Positions 1-6,314 of a DNA stretch of 10,098 nucleotides are shown here, in pieces. Location: assembly GCA_046727955.1 (NCBI GenBank), contig JBKPDO010000030.1:1-10098 (forward strand), read 5' to 3'. The translations under genes and the position numbers were made by a program. The notes under the pieces were generated by a model. That model was given only the letters and a program-made list of their open reading frames with translations, made no database searches and had not been told where the DNA came from. Source of the stretch: DASVXQ01 sp046727955 (GTDB lineage Bacteria > Actinomycetota > CALGFH01). How positions within the stretch are numbered: position 1 is the first letter of the stretch; every line of letters starts with the position of its first letter.

Positions 1-1
1 G

Positions 2-256
2 GCGGGCCGCGACCCGGCGGCGCTGCGCTTCGTCTGCCGCGGGCCGCTGCGCGTCCGCCCCGGCGGCGCCGCGCCGCGGCAACCGCTCACCGGCTCCTTC
101 GACGAGATCCGCGGCGACCTCGACGAGCTGCGCGAGCAGGGTGTCACCGAGGTCTTCCTCGACATGAACTACGATGCCGAGGTCGCCGCTCCCGACGCCG
201 ACCCGACCGAGGCGCTGCGCCGCGCCGAGACTGTCCTGGAGCGGCTGGCGCCCTGA
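2..256 (+). CDS. LLM-class (luciferase-like) F420-type oxidoreductase, C-terminal part
   Basis: The window opens inside this gene. The reading frame from base 2 to the TGA at 254-256 gives 84 residues with uniform GC-rich third positions. The end, with PLTGSFDEIRGDLDELREQG followed by VTEVFLDMNYD and a final amphipathic helix ending LERLAP, looks like the last beta-alpha units of the TIM barrel in luciferase-like monooxygenases, especially the actinobacterial F420-dependent group. In that family the residues around 'EVFLDMNYD' form the last barrel strand. These enzymes use reduced F420 or FMN to oxidise or reduce small molecules in the cytoplasm; the substrate cannot be told from this part. 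The N-terminus and cofactor-binding residues lie outside the window. It is separated by 127 bp from the next gene, so it probably ends its own transcript. The family call is fairly safe; F420 rather than FMN use is inferred from the lineage. Confidence 0.68.
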   Translation, partial: AGRDPAALRFVCRGPLRVRPGGAAPRQPLTGSFDEIRGDLDELREQGVTEVFLDMNYDAEVAAPDADPTEALRRAETVLERLAP

Positions 257-281
257 CGGCGGTGGTCGTCGATGCCACTCT

Positions 282-317
282 TTCCGCGATCGGAAGAACG
301 GCGCCGTCTCCGATCGG
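282..317. promoter_or_regulatory. Two CGATCG-centred dyads, possible operators of the sugar-binding gene
   Basis: Bases 282-295 form an inverted repeat TTCCG-CGAT-CGGAA, and bases 310-317 form the perfect palindrome CCGATCGG. Both contain CGATCGG and are 28 bp apart start to start. They lie 67-102 bp before the GTG of the sugar-binding gene. Sugar-transporter genes of this type are usually controlled by LacI- or GntR-type repressors at such dyads. I could not find a good -10 box here, so the promoter itself is not placed. Short GC-rich palindromes can arise by chance. Confidence 0.3.
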
Positions 318-333
318 GTTCCCGACAGTTACA

Positions 334-355
334 GGTTTCCACTACGGGTTTCCAC
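334..355 (+). repeat. Direct repeat of GGTTTCCAC, 13-bp period
   Basis: GGTTTCCAC occurs at 334-342 and again at 347-355, a 13-bp period, in the leader of the sugar-binding gene 16 bp before its SD sequence. A tandem 9-mer just ahead of a ribosome site could be a protein-binding direct repeat or a duplication scar. No partner motif is seen elsewhere in the window. Confidence 0.4.
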
Positions 356-383
356 AGGCCGTGACGGCTTGGAGGAGGAATCC

Positions 384-1135
384 GTGAAACGACGCTATCT
401 CGCCGCGATCGCGGTGATCGCAGCGTTGGTCATCGCCGGCTGCTCCAGCTCCGGCGGTGGCTCGAACGCCAACCAAGCTGGTGGGAGCAAGACGCTCACG
501 GTCTGGCTGATGGATGGGTCCGCCCCGGATCAGCTCGTCTCGGACCTGAACAAGGAGTTTCAGGCCGCCCACCAAGGCGTGACCGTCAACTATCAGGTGC
601 AGAAGTGGGACGGCATCCTGGACAAGCTCACGACCGCGCTGGCGAGCAACGCCCCGCCTGACGTGATCGAGCTGGGCAACACCCAGGCCGCCAACTTCAG
701 CTCGTCGGGCGCCCTGCGGGACCTGTCCGACAAGGCCGCCGACCTCGGCAGCCAGGGCTGGCTCCAGGGCATGACCGAGTCCGGTCAGTGGCAGGCAAGC
801 AGTTCGCGGTGCCCTTCTACTCGGCCAACCGGTTCGTCGTCTACCGCACCGACCTGTTCAAGAAGGCGGGCATCAGCAGCCCGCCGACCTCCATCGCGGA
901 GTGGATCCAGGACGGCCAGAAGCTGGCCGCCGCCAACAAGAGCAACGAGAACTTCATGCCGCTGTACCTGCCCGGCCAGAAACTGGTACTTCCTGGCCAC
1001 GCTGATCTGGGACAACGGCGGTGACCTGGCGGTCAAGAACGGCGACAAGTGGCAGGGCGCGGTCGACACCCCGCAGGCCGAGGCCGGTATCAAGGCCTAC
1101 CAGGACATCTACAAGGCCATGTCGAAGGCACCGGC
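384..1135 (+). pseudogene. Lipoprotein sugar-binding protein of an ABC importer, frameshifted and truncated
   Basis: The GTG at 384 is chosen because the perfect SD GGAGGAGG (371-378) sits 5 nt before it and a lipoprotein signal follows: MKRR, a hydrophobic run, then the lipobox VIAGC with Cys20 as the lipidated residue, then a Ser/Gly linker. The body (KTLTVWLMDGSAP, APPDVIELGNTQAANF) is typical of family-1 extracellular sugar-binding proteins, which hand sugars to membrane permeases. The frame breaks twice. Near 779-790 one base is missing, and GKQFAVPFYSANR continues in the next frame. Near 980-982 one A is extra in an AAA run, restoring the first frame at NWYFLATLIWDNGG. Similarity stops at about residue 250 (KAPADL), whereas the family is usually 400-450 residues long, so the C-terminal lobe is gone. 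No permease genes follow. The indels could be sequencing errors, but the truncation cannot be explained that way, so I treat it as a pseudogene. The sugar is unknown; a chitobiose-type substrate is only a guess. Confidence 0.8.
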
Positions 1136-1219
1136 GGACCTGCCCGCCGGGCACTCGGACCTGCCCGCCGGGCACCCGGGCCTGACCGCCGGCCGCGCGG
1201 GCCGGCCCGGTGGCGTGCC
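1136..1219 (+). repeat. 21-bp tandem repeat, about 3-4 copies, at the break point
   Basis: Three 21-bp units lie at 1136-1156, 1157-1177 and 1178-1198, followed by a much degraded fourth (1199-1219). Units 1 and 2 differ at one base only; unit 3 has drifted. Each good unit contains the dyad TGCCCG-C-CGGGCA, and in frame the repeat reads DLPAGHS/DLPAGHP/GLTAGRA. It begins exactly where similarity of the sugar-binding protein ends, so it looks like a slippage or recombination scar. The period is a multiple of three and no stop occurs, so the frame stays open into the next gene. Confidence 0.8.
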
Positions 1220-1271
1220 ATCCTTACGGCGCGTTGCGACTCCTACGAGGCTCCACCGTCGAGAGGCTGCC

Positions 1272-2954
1272 ATGGACACCGAGCTCGCCCGTATCGCCGA
1301 CGATTACTTCCGCCGCTGGATGGTCGCTGACCCCTTCACCGCAACCGAGTTTGGCGTGCCCGGCCACGACGCCGAGGTGCCCGACCCGAGCCGTGAGGCC
1401 GAGGACGCCTACGCCGCCGAGCTGGACCGGCTCGCCACGCGCGCCCGGGCCGTCGACCCGGCCACCCTGGACCCCGACGAGCGCGTCACCCGCTCGATGC
1501 TGCTGCGGACCATCGGCGACCAGCGCGCCGAGCTGGCGGCGCGGCTGTCCGAGGTCGCGGTCACCGCGACCACGACCGGTGTCCAGACCCGGCTGTTCGC
1601 GGTGATCCCCCGCGCCCCGCTCAGCGACGCCGAGCGGGCCCGGGGCTACCTGGAGCGCTGCCGCAAGCTCGGCGACTACCTCGATGGGGTGCTCGAGCGG
1701 TACCGCCAGGCCAAGGCCGAAGGGCGCTTCCCACCGGCACGCGGCGTCCGGCAGACGATCGCCCAGCTCGACGACTACCTGGCCAGCGATCTGCGCGAGG
1801 ACCCGCTGCTGCGGCCGGCGCCGCCGGCGGAAGTGGACGCCGACGCCTGGCGCCGCGAAGCCGCCGAGATCGTCACCACGGTGGTGCGCCCTGCCCTGGA
1901 CCGCTATCGCGCGGCGCTGGCAGACGAGCTGCTCCCGGTCGGACGGGACGACGACCACGTCGGCGTCTGCCATCTCGCCGGCGGCGCCGACGGCTACGCC
2001 GCTGCGCTGCGGACGCACACCACCACCGACCTCACCCCGGAGCAGATCCACCAGACCGGCCTGGAGCTGCTGGACGGCCTCGGCCAGGAGCTGGCCGACC
2101 TGGGCGGGCGAGTGCTCGGCACCAGCGAGGTCCCCGAGATCCTGGAGCGCCTGCGGACCGACGCCTCGCTGCGGTTCCGCGGCGCCGACGAGATCCTCGG
2201 CGCCGCCCACGACGCGCTGCGGCGCGCCGAGGAGGCCCTGCCGGACGCCTTCCGCGATTACGACCTGGCCCCCTGCGTGGTAGAGCCGATCGACCCAGTC
2301 GAGGCGAAGGACTCGGTGCTCGGTTATTACCTGCCCGCGACCGCCGACGGCACCAGGCCGGGCATCTACAACGTCAATACCTACGCGCCCCAGACGCGTC
2401 CGCGTTTCGAGTACGAGGCGCTCACCTTCCACGAGAGCGTGCCAGGGCACCACCTGCAATTCGCGCTGGCACAGCGGCTCAGCGGCATCCCGGAGTTCCG
2501 CCGCTTCGCCTACGTGACCGCCTACTGCGAGGGCTGGGCGCTGTACACCGAGCGCCTCTGCGACGAGCTGGGCCTGTACTCGGGTGACCTGGACCGTTTC
2601 GGCATGCTGTCCTTTGACGCCTGGCGCGCCGCCCGTCTGGTGGTGGATACGGGCATGCACTATTTCGGCTGGAGCCGCGACCGGGCGGTCGCGCTGATGC
2701 GCGACCGCACCGCGCTGTCGCACAGCAACATCGACAACGAGGTCGACCGCTACATCGCCTGGCCCGGGCAGGCCACCGCCTACATGGTCGGCCGCCTGCA
2801 CATCCGCACGCTGCGCGAGCGCGCCCGCGAGCGGCTGGGCCCGAGCTTTGACCTCAAGACGTTCCACGACACGGTGCTGGCCAGCGGCCCGGTCCCCCTC
2901 GACACCCTCGACGACCTGGTCGACGCCTGGACCCAGCCAGCCGCCTCACCCTGA
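1272..2954 (+). CDS. DUF885 family protein, zinc-metallopeptidase-like
   Basis: This is a 560-residue protein, normal for the DUF885 family. The ATG at 1272 is chosen because MDTELARIADDYFRRW is the usual family start and a modest GAGAGG lies 5 nt upstream. The same frame is open far upstream, but that part belongs to the broken sugar-binding gene. The HESVPGHHLQ motif at residues 387-396 (His387, Glu388, His393/394) and CEGWALYTERL with Glu420 form a HExxx(G)H...E set like that of gluzincin metallopeptidases: likely two zinc-binding His, a catalytic Glu and a third Glu ligand. The family signature WPGQATAYMVG lies near residues 497-507. No signal peptide is seen, so it is probably cytoplasmic. 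DUF885 proteins are thought to cleave peptides or similar amide bonds, but few have been assayed. It converges on the DUF1028-DUF917 operon. The family call is firm; substrate is unknown. Confidence 0.93.
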   Translation: MDTELARIADDYFRRWMVADPFTATEFGVPGHDAEVPDPSREAEDAYAAELDRLATRARAVDPATLDPDERVTRSMLLRTIGDQRAELAARLSEVAVTATTTGVQTRLFAVIPRAPLSDAERARGYLERCRKLGDYLDGVLERYRQAKAEGRFPPARGVRQTIAQLDDYLASDLREDPLLRPAPPAEVDADAWRREAAEIVTTVVRPALDRYRAALADELLPVGRDDDHVGVCHLAGGADGYAAALRTHTTTDLTPEQIHQTGLELLDGLGQELADLGGRVLGTSEVPEILERLRTDASLRFRGADEILGAAHDALRRAEEALPDAFRDYDLAPCVVEPIDPVEAKDSVLGYYLPATADGTRPGIYNVNTYAPQTRPRFEYEALTFHESVPGHHLQFALAQRLSGIPEFRRFAYVTAYCEGWALYTERLCDELGLYSGDLDRFGMLSFDAWRAARLVVDTGMHYFGWSRDRAVALMRDRTALSHSNIDNEVDRYIAWPGQATAYMVGRLHIRTLRERARERLGPSFDLKTFHDTVLASGPVPLDTLDDLVDAWTQPAASP

Positions 2955-2987
2955 GCCAGCGGATTGCCCGAAACCACCCAGAACGAG

Positions 2988-3215
2988 TCAGTTGAAGTCC
3001 GTGTACTCCTGGTCCCGTTTGCGGTCGCTGCGAAGGATCGTGATGCTGAGGAAGTACAGCAGCGGCAAGACTCCGTAGATCACCAGGCTGACGCCAGGCG
3101 CGATCCCCGCGAGCAGCATGGCCAGCAGATACGCGAGCGCCGGGCCCAGGGTCAAGGCCAACCCGGCTTCCAGCTGAGACGCGCCGCCACCAGTTCGAGC
3201 CCGGCGGGCCACCAC
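2988..3215 (-). CDS. Small two-helix membrane protein, possibly a TMEM175/DUF1211 C-terminal remnant
   Basis: A 75-residue frame starts with GTG at 3215, only 3 nt after the DUF917 stop. The AGGTGAG around that stop may serve as its ribosome site, so it is probably co-translated. A basic N-terminus (ARRAR) is followed by two hydrophobic helices at about residues 17-39 and 41-61, with a turn at APG, and a charged tail RSDRKRDQEYTDFN. The pair of helices with LYFL near the end resembles to my eye the last two helices of bacterial TMEM175/DUF1211 potassium-channel proteins, which are normally about 200 residues with six helices. If so, this is a fragment rather than a working channel. Alternatively it is a genuine small membrane protein. 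Third-position GC bias and the helix pattern support coding; the family assignment is weak. Confidence 0.55.
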   Translation of the reverse strand: MVARRARTGGGASQLEAGLALTLGPALAYLLAMLLAGIAPGVSLVIYGVLPLLYFLSITILRSDRKRDQEYTDFN

Positions 3216-3218
3216 CGC

Positions 3219-4334
3219 TCACCTGGCCGAGGTCAGCTCCTCGATGGGGGTGAAGTCGAGGTCCCAGCCGAAGTGGCGCGGCCCCAGCGCGGCCAGCCCG
3301 GCCGCCGAGTCGAAGGCCGCGCGGCGCTTCCGGCCCACCACCGCGACCCGGTCGCCGACCTCCAGGTAGGTGTTGACCAGGGGCTCGGCGGTATCGGCGT
3401 GGCACACCTCGACCAGGTCGGGACTGCACACGTAGGGCGTCCCGTCGAGCCAGCTGAGGTGGTTCTCGTTCTTGAACCACAGCTTCAGGGTGTGACCCTG
3501 GAACTCGTCCTCGCCCTGGATCTCGTGGAAGCCCTCCATGTAGCCGGTATCGACCCACTCGCGGCTGGTGATGGTGCCCTTGAACAGCACCCATCCGTCC
3601 AGCGTCGCGGCGGCGGCACGGACCGGGTCGCTGCCCCGCTCGCGCGCAAGGCGGATAGCCCGGCCCAGCTCGAGGCACTCGCTGAGGGTGTCGGGGACGA
3701 AGATCCTGGCGACCTCCCGGGCGGGGAGTGGCACCAGGGCGCAGCCGATCAGCCCGAAGGAGGCCTGGGCCAGGAACTTGCCGATGCGCTCGGCGAAGGC
3801 GTCGGAGGCGGCGCCGCGGATCATCAGGCGGTTGCCGAACTCGTCGCACAGCGCCCAGGGAAGCACCTGCACCCCGTAGATGTGGGGGGTGGTGGCGTCC
3901 AGCTCCGGGATGGCGCGGCCGGCGTAGTCGCCGTCGACCAGGTGCTTGCCGAGGTTGGCGGCGGCGTCCAGGATCGCGCCGGTGTTGATGCCGCCGATCT
4001 CGACCGAGACCAGGCCCGCGATCGGCTTGTCCAGGTAGTCCTCCAGCTCGCGGATCGCCTCGACCATGGGCCGCTCGATGCGCTCGCCCGGCGCGAGCGC
4101 ACTGGCCAGGCGCGGGTCCTCGGCCCGCGGCGCGATCGAGCCGGAGAAGCACGCGGTGCAGATGACGTCGTCGGCGCCGGGGTCGATCGGGGACCAGCCG
4201 ACCTCGAGTCCGCGGGCAAGGTCGTCGCCGAGCAACTCGCGCTGCTCGACCGGGTCGCCGCCGCCGGACGCCGACATGAAGTTCGCGCCGCGCAGGAAGT
4301 CGTCGACCGCGACCTGATCGTCAAGCCTCGTCAT
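3219..4334 (-). CDS. DUF917 family protein (S-methyl-thiohydantoin-desulfurase-like)
   Basis: This 371-residue protein matches the DUF917 family in full length. Near the N-terminus is the signature GANFMSASGGGDP (residues 16-28). The middle carries SVEIGGINTG and DGDYAGRAIPELDATTP. The C-terminal domain (about 280-371) has GHTLKLWFKNENHLSW, YVCSPDLVEV, EPLVNT and VGDRVAVVG. The founding characterised activity in this superfamily is removal of sulfur from S-methyl thiohydantoins, and relatives are often encoded near hydantoinase-like or amidase genes; the substrate here is unknown. No signal peptide, so cytoplasmic. The ATG at 4334 shares its A with the DUF1028 stop (TGATG), and a GGAG lies 7 nt upstream inside DUF1028, so the two are translationally coupled. 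The small membrane gene follows after 3 nt. The family is certain on motif grounds; the reaction is inferred from relatives. Confidence 0.92.
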   Translation of the reverse strand: MTRLDDQVAVDDFLRGANFMSASGGGDPVEQRELLGDDLARGLEVGWSPIDPGADDVICTACFSGSIAPRAEDPRLASALAPGERIERPMVEAIRELEDYLDKPIAGLVSVEIGGINTGAILDAAANLGKHLVDGDYAGRAIPELDATTPHIYGVQVLPWALCDEFGNRLMIRGAASDAFAERIGKFLAQASFGLIGCALVPLPAREVARIFVPDTLSECLELGRAIRLARERGSDPVRAAAATLDGWVLFKGTITSREWVDTGYMEGFHEIQGEDEFQGHTLKLWFKNENHLSWLDGTPYVCSPDLVEVCHADTAEPLVNTYLEVGDRVAVVGRKRRAAFDSAAGLAALGPRHFGWDLDFTPIEELTSAR

Positions 4335-5185
4335 CAGGTCGCTCCGCTCCGCAGGTGCTCGAGCACGCGGGGGTCGATGCGCCCGCGGCCGGCCCAGCGC
4401 TCCTCCAGGTTCTCCCAGCCCATGTGGTCGTAGAGGGCGTCCCAGACGTCCTGGCCGGGGGAGCGCCTGCCGAGCCGCTCGAGGAGCGACAAGATCTCTG
4501 ATTCGAGCGCCGCGTCGGCGCTGACGAGGTCCTCCTCGCGCGGCCGCTGGAAGTAGAAGCGGTGCAGCTCGAGCAGCCGGGCGAGCTCCTCGATAGGCTG
4601 CTGGTGGTGATCGACCCGGAGATCCACGTAGCGGTCGTGGTTGCCGCCGTAGCCGCCGCCGGTCTTGACCACCAGCAGCGCGGCCGACTCCTGCCCGCGC
4701 CGGTCGCCGCCCGCCGCCTGACCGGCCCGCAGCACCTCGACCAGCCGCTCGGGCAGGGGGAGCTCGGCGTGGCGCTCGAACGCCCGCGCCATGGCGGGCA
4801 CCACGCCGGCGGAAGCCAGGATATTGCCCTGGCAGGCGAAGCCCGAGCCGGTGACCGAGCCGGCGTGCTCGAAGCAGTCCTGGCCGGTGTGCGAGGCCGC
4901 GTGCCCGCGCAGGTCGACCAGGCCGACCTGGCGGTCCTCGCGCCGCTCGTCGCCGCCGAGCAGCCGCTGCATGGCGGCCTCCGGCTCCAGACCCTGGGCC
5001 AGCAGGTCGAGTCCCTGGGGCCCGAAAGCGACGTTGGCGAACGCCTGGGTCGCCACCGCGCCGACGTCGCCACGCGCGAATGCGACCATCGCGCCGACCG
5101 CGAGGAACTTGGACTGCACCGCCACGCCGGCCTCGCCGGTGGCGGGGTCGGCGGCCACGATCGAGAAAGTGGACGGCCTGCTCAT
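4334..5185 (-). CDS. DUF1028 family Ntn-hydrolase-like protein with putative peptidoglycan-binding tail
   Basis: This is a 283-residue protein. The start at 5185 gives MSRPSTFSIVAADPATGEAG, the normal DUF1028 beginning; the frame stays open 23 codons further up, but that extension has no family features. DUF1028 hallmarks are GVAVQSKFLAVGA (residues 20-32), AVATQAFANVAFGPQGL, RQVGLVDLRGHAASHTG and CQGNILAS. The family is placed with N-terminal-nucleophile hydrolases, but its reaction is not established. The last roughly 75 residues (ELHRFYF..., VWDALYDHMGWENLEERW) resemble the 'putative peptidoglycan-binding' domain often attached to DUF1028. No signal peptide is seen. It is the first gene of the minus-strand operon and is divergent from lacI across 108 bp. 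A TACCAT box 7 nt before the ATG and no SD suggest a leaderless transcript. Confidence 0.92.
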   Translation of the reverse strand: MSRPSTFSIVAADPATGEAGVAVQSKFLAVGAMVAFARGDVGAVATQAFANVAFGPQGLDLLAQGLEPEAAMQRLLGGDERREDRQVGLVDLRGHAASHTGQDCFEHAGSVTGSGFACQGNILASAGVVPAMARAFERHAELPLPERLVEVLRAGQAAGGDRRGQESAALLVVKTGGGYGGNHDRYVDLRVDHHQQPIEELARLLELHRFYFQRPREEDLVSADAALESEILSLLERLGRRSPGQDVWDALYDHMGWENLEERWAGRGRIDPRVLEHLRSGAT

Positions 5186-5192
5186 CAGCGCG

Positions 5193-5198
5193 ATGGTA
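5193..5198 (-). promoter_or_regulatory. Candidate -10 box of the DUF1028-DUF917 operon (leaderless)
   Basis: On the minus strand the hexamer TACCAT fits the actinobacterial -10 form TANNNT and ends 7 nt before the A of the DUF1028 ATG. Transcription could therefore start at or next to the start codon. There is no SD in between, which agrees with a leaderless mRNA. A clear -35 is not seen. Confidence 0.42.
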
Positions 5199-5215
5199 CA
5201 GGGCTGGCCGTGACC

Positions 5216-5223
5216 ATCCGGAT
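5216..5223. promoter_or_regulatory. Candidate operator ATCCGGAT between DUF1028 and lacI
   Basis: ATCCGGAT is a perfect 8-bp palindrome with a central CpG step, as LacI-family operators usually have, in the divergent 108-bp gap. A second, looser ATCC(10 nt)GGAT pair spans 5245-5262 and overlaps the proposed lacI -10. LacI-family repressors often act on their own divergent promoter. The palindrome is short, so the assignment is tentative. Confidence 0.3.
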
Positions 5224-5256
5224 CAAAGGGGGCTGCAGGCGCACATCCGACCACTT

Positions 5257-5262
5257 TAGGAT
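5257..5262 (+). promoter_or_regulatory. Candidate -10 box of lacI
   Basis: TAGGAT matches TANNNT and lies about 31 nt before the lacI ATG, leaving a leader of roughly 24 nt that contains the G-rich ribosome site at 5282-5287. The -35 region (about 5233-5239, CTGCAGG) is a poor match. Confidence 0.35.
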
Positions 5263-5293
5263 TGGCTGGACATCATGGGCCGGGGGGTTTGAC

Positions 5294-6313
5294 ATGGCGA
5301 GCATCGAGGAGGTCGCGCGCGCGGCGCGCGTGTCGATAACGACCGTCTCGCATGTGTTCTCCGGCAAGCGGCCGGTGGCGGCGGAGACGCGGCGCCGCGT
5401 CCTCGCCGCGGCCGAGCGGCTGGGCTACCGACCGCACCGGGCGGCCAGGGGGCTGGCGACCGGCCGGACCATGACCATCGGCCTGCACTTTCCCTTCGGG
5501 ATGGACTCGTTCGTGCTGGACCCTTACTTCCCGGCGCTGCTCGAGGGGCTGTCGGCCGTGGCGGCGGAGGCCGGCTACGGGTTCCTGCTGATCGGCGCGT
5601 CGCAGGGGGCGAGATTCCCGCTGCGCCTGGCGCTCAAGCAGCGGCGCTTCGACGGCGTGATCATGGCAAACCCAGCCAGGGACAACCCGCTCATCCCGAT
5701 GCTTCTCGGGCACGGCACCCCGCTGGTGACCATCGGCAGGTACCTGGGGTCCAACCAGGTGCCCTGGGTCGACAGCGACCAGCGCGCCAGCATCTCCCAG
5801 GTCATGACGCACCTGGAGGAGCAGGGCTACGAGCGGCCGGCGCTGATCTCGCTGCGGAGCACCTTCTCCTATGACCAGGACTTGGAGGAGAGCTTCGAGA
5901 GGGAGGTGCGGGCGCGCGGCGGCGAGGTGTCGATCATGCGCGCCGGCGACCTCACCGAGGAGCAGGGTTTCCTGCTGGCCCTGCGCCTGCTGAGCCAGAG
6001 GCGGCCGCCGGATGCCATCGTGGTCTCCGCCGACCGCCTGGCGATCGGCGTGCTCCGCGCCGCCGGCCAGCTTGGCCTGCGGGTCCCGCGGGACCTCGGG
6101 GTCACCGGTATGGACGACAGCGTGCTGGCCCGCCAGTCGCACCCGCCGCTCACCAGCATCAGGCTGGGGCCGCACCTGCTCGGTGAGACCGCGGTCGAGT
6201 CGCTGCTCGCCATCGTGGAGCGCGCCGAGGTGCCCGAGAACCGCATCCTCCCCACCGAGCTGGTTCCCCGCGCCTCGACCCGGCGCAGCCGCCGCCGTCC
6301 GGCGGGGGCCTGA
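5294..6313 (+). CDS. LacI-family transcriptional repressor
   Basis: This is a 339-residue protein, the normal LacI/GalR length. The ATG at 5294 opens directly into the helix-turn-helix, ASIEEVARAARVSITTVSHV (residues 2-21), after a GGGGGG run 6 nt upstream. The recognition helix VSITTVSHV is close to the VSTTTVSHV of E. coli PurR. The hinge follows at about residues 45-59 (YRPHRAARGLATGRT), with Leu54 in the position that wedges into the operator centre. The remaining roughly 280 residues form the periplasmic-binding-protein-like effector domain: IGLHFPFG, DPYFPALLEG, RFDGVIM, PWVDSDQR, DLGVTGMDDSVLARQSHPPLTSI. The effector is probably a sugar or other small molecule, not identifiable here. 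It is divergent from DUF1028-DUF917, its likeliest target, and converges on the phosphoesterase with 1 nt between stop codons. Two Arg-rich stretches end the protein. Family certain. Confidence 0.95.
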   Translation: MASIEEVARAARVSITTVSHVFSGKRPVAAETRRRVLAAAERLGYRPHRAARGLATGRTMTIGLHFPFGMDSFVLDPYFPALLEGLSAVAAEAGYGFLLIGASQGARFPLRLALKQRRFDGVIMANPARDNPLIPMLLGHGTPLVTIGRYLGSNQVPWVDSDQRASISQVMTHLEEQGYERPALISLRSTFSYDQDLEESFEREVRARGGEVSIMRAGDLTEEQGFLLALRLLSQRRPPDAIVVSADRLAIGVLRAAGQLGLRVPRDLGVTGMDDSVLARQSHPPLTSIRLGPHLLGETAVESLLAIVERAEVPENRILPTELVPRASTRRSRRRPAGA

Positions 6314-6314
6314 G

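Noticed and set aside
174..383. Upstream extension of the sugar-binding/DUF885 frame from the ATG at 174
   Set aside because: It overlaps the luciferase-like gene in another frame and lacks a ribosome site; the GTG at 384 has GGAGGAGG and opens on a lipoprotein signal.
1224..2867. Long open frame (547 codons) on the minus strand opposite DUF885
   Set aside because: It is the mirror of a strongly GC3-biased gene; its product has no domain features, while the plus strand has a complete metallopeptidase-like motif set.
2964..4433. Long open frame (489 codons) on the plus strand opposite DUF917
   Set aside because: It is low-complexity (Ala, Gly, Arg, Val-rich) and antisense to a full DUF917 protein with clear signatures.
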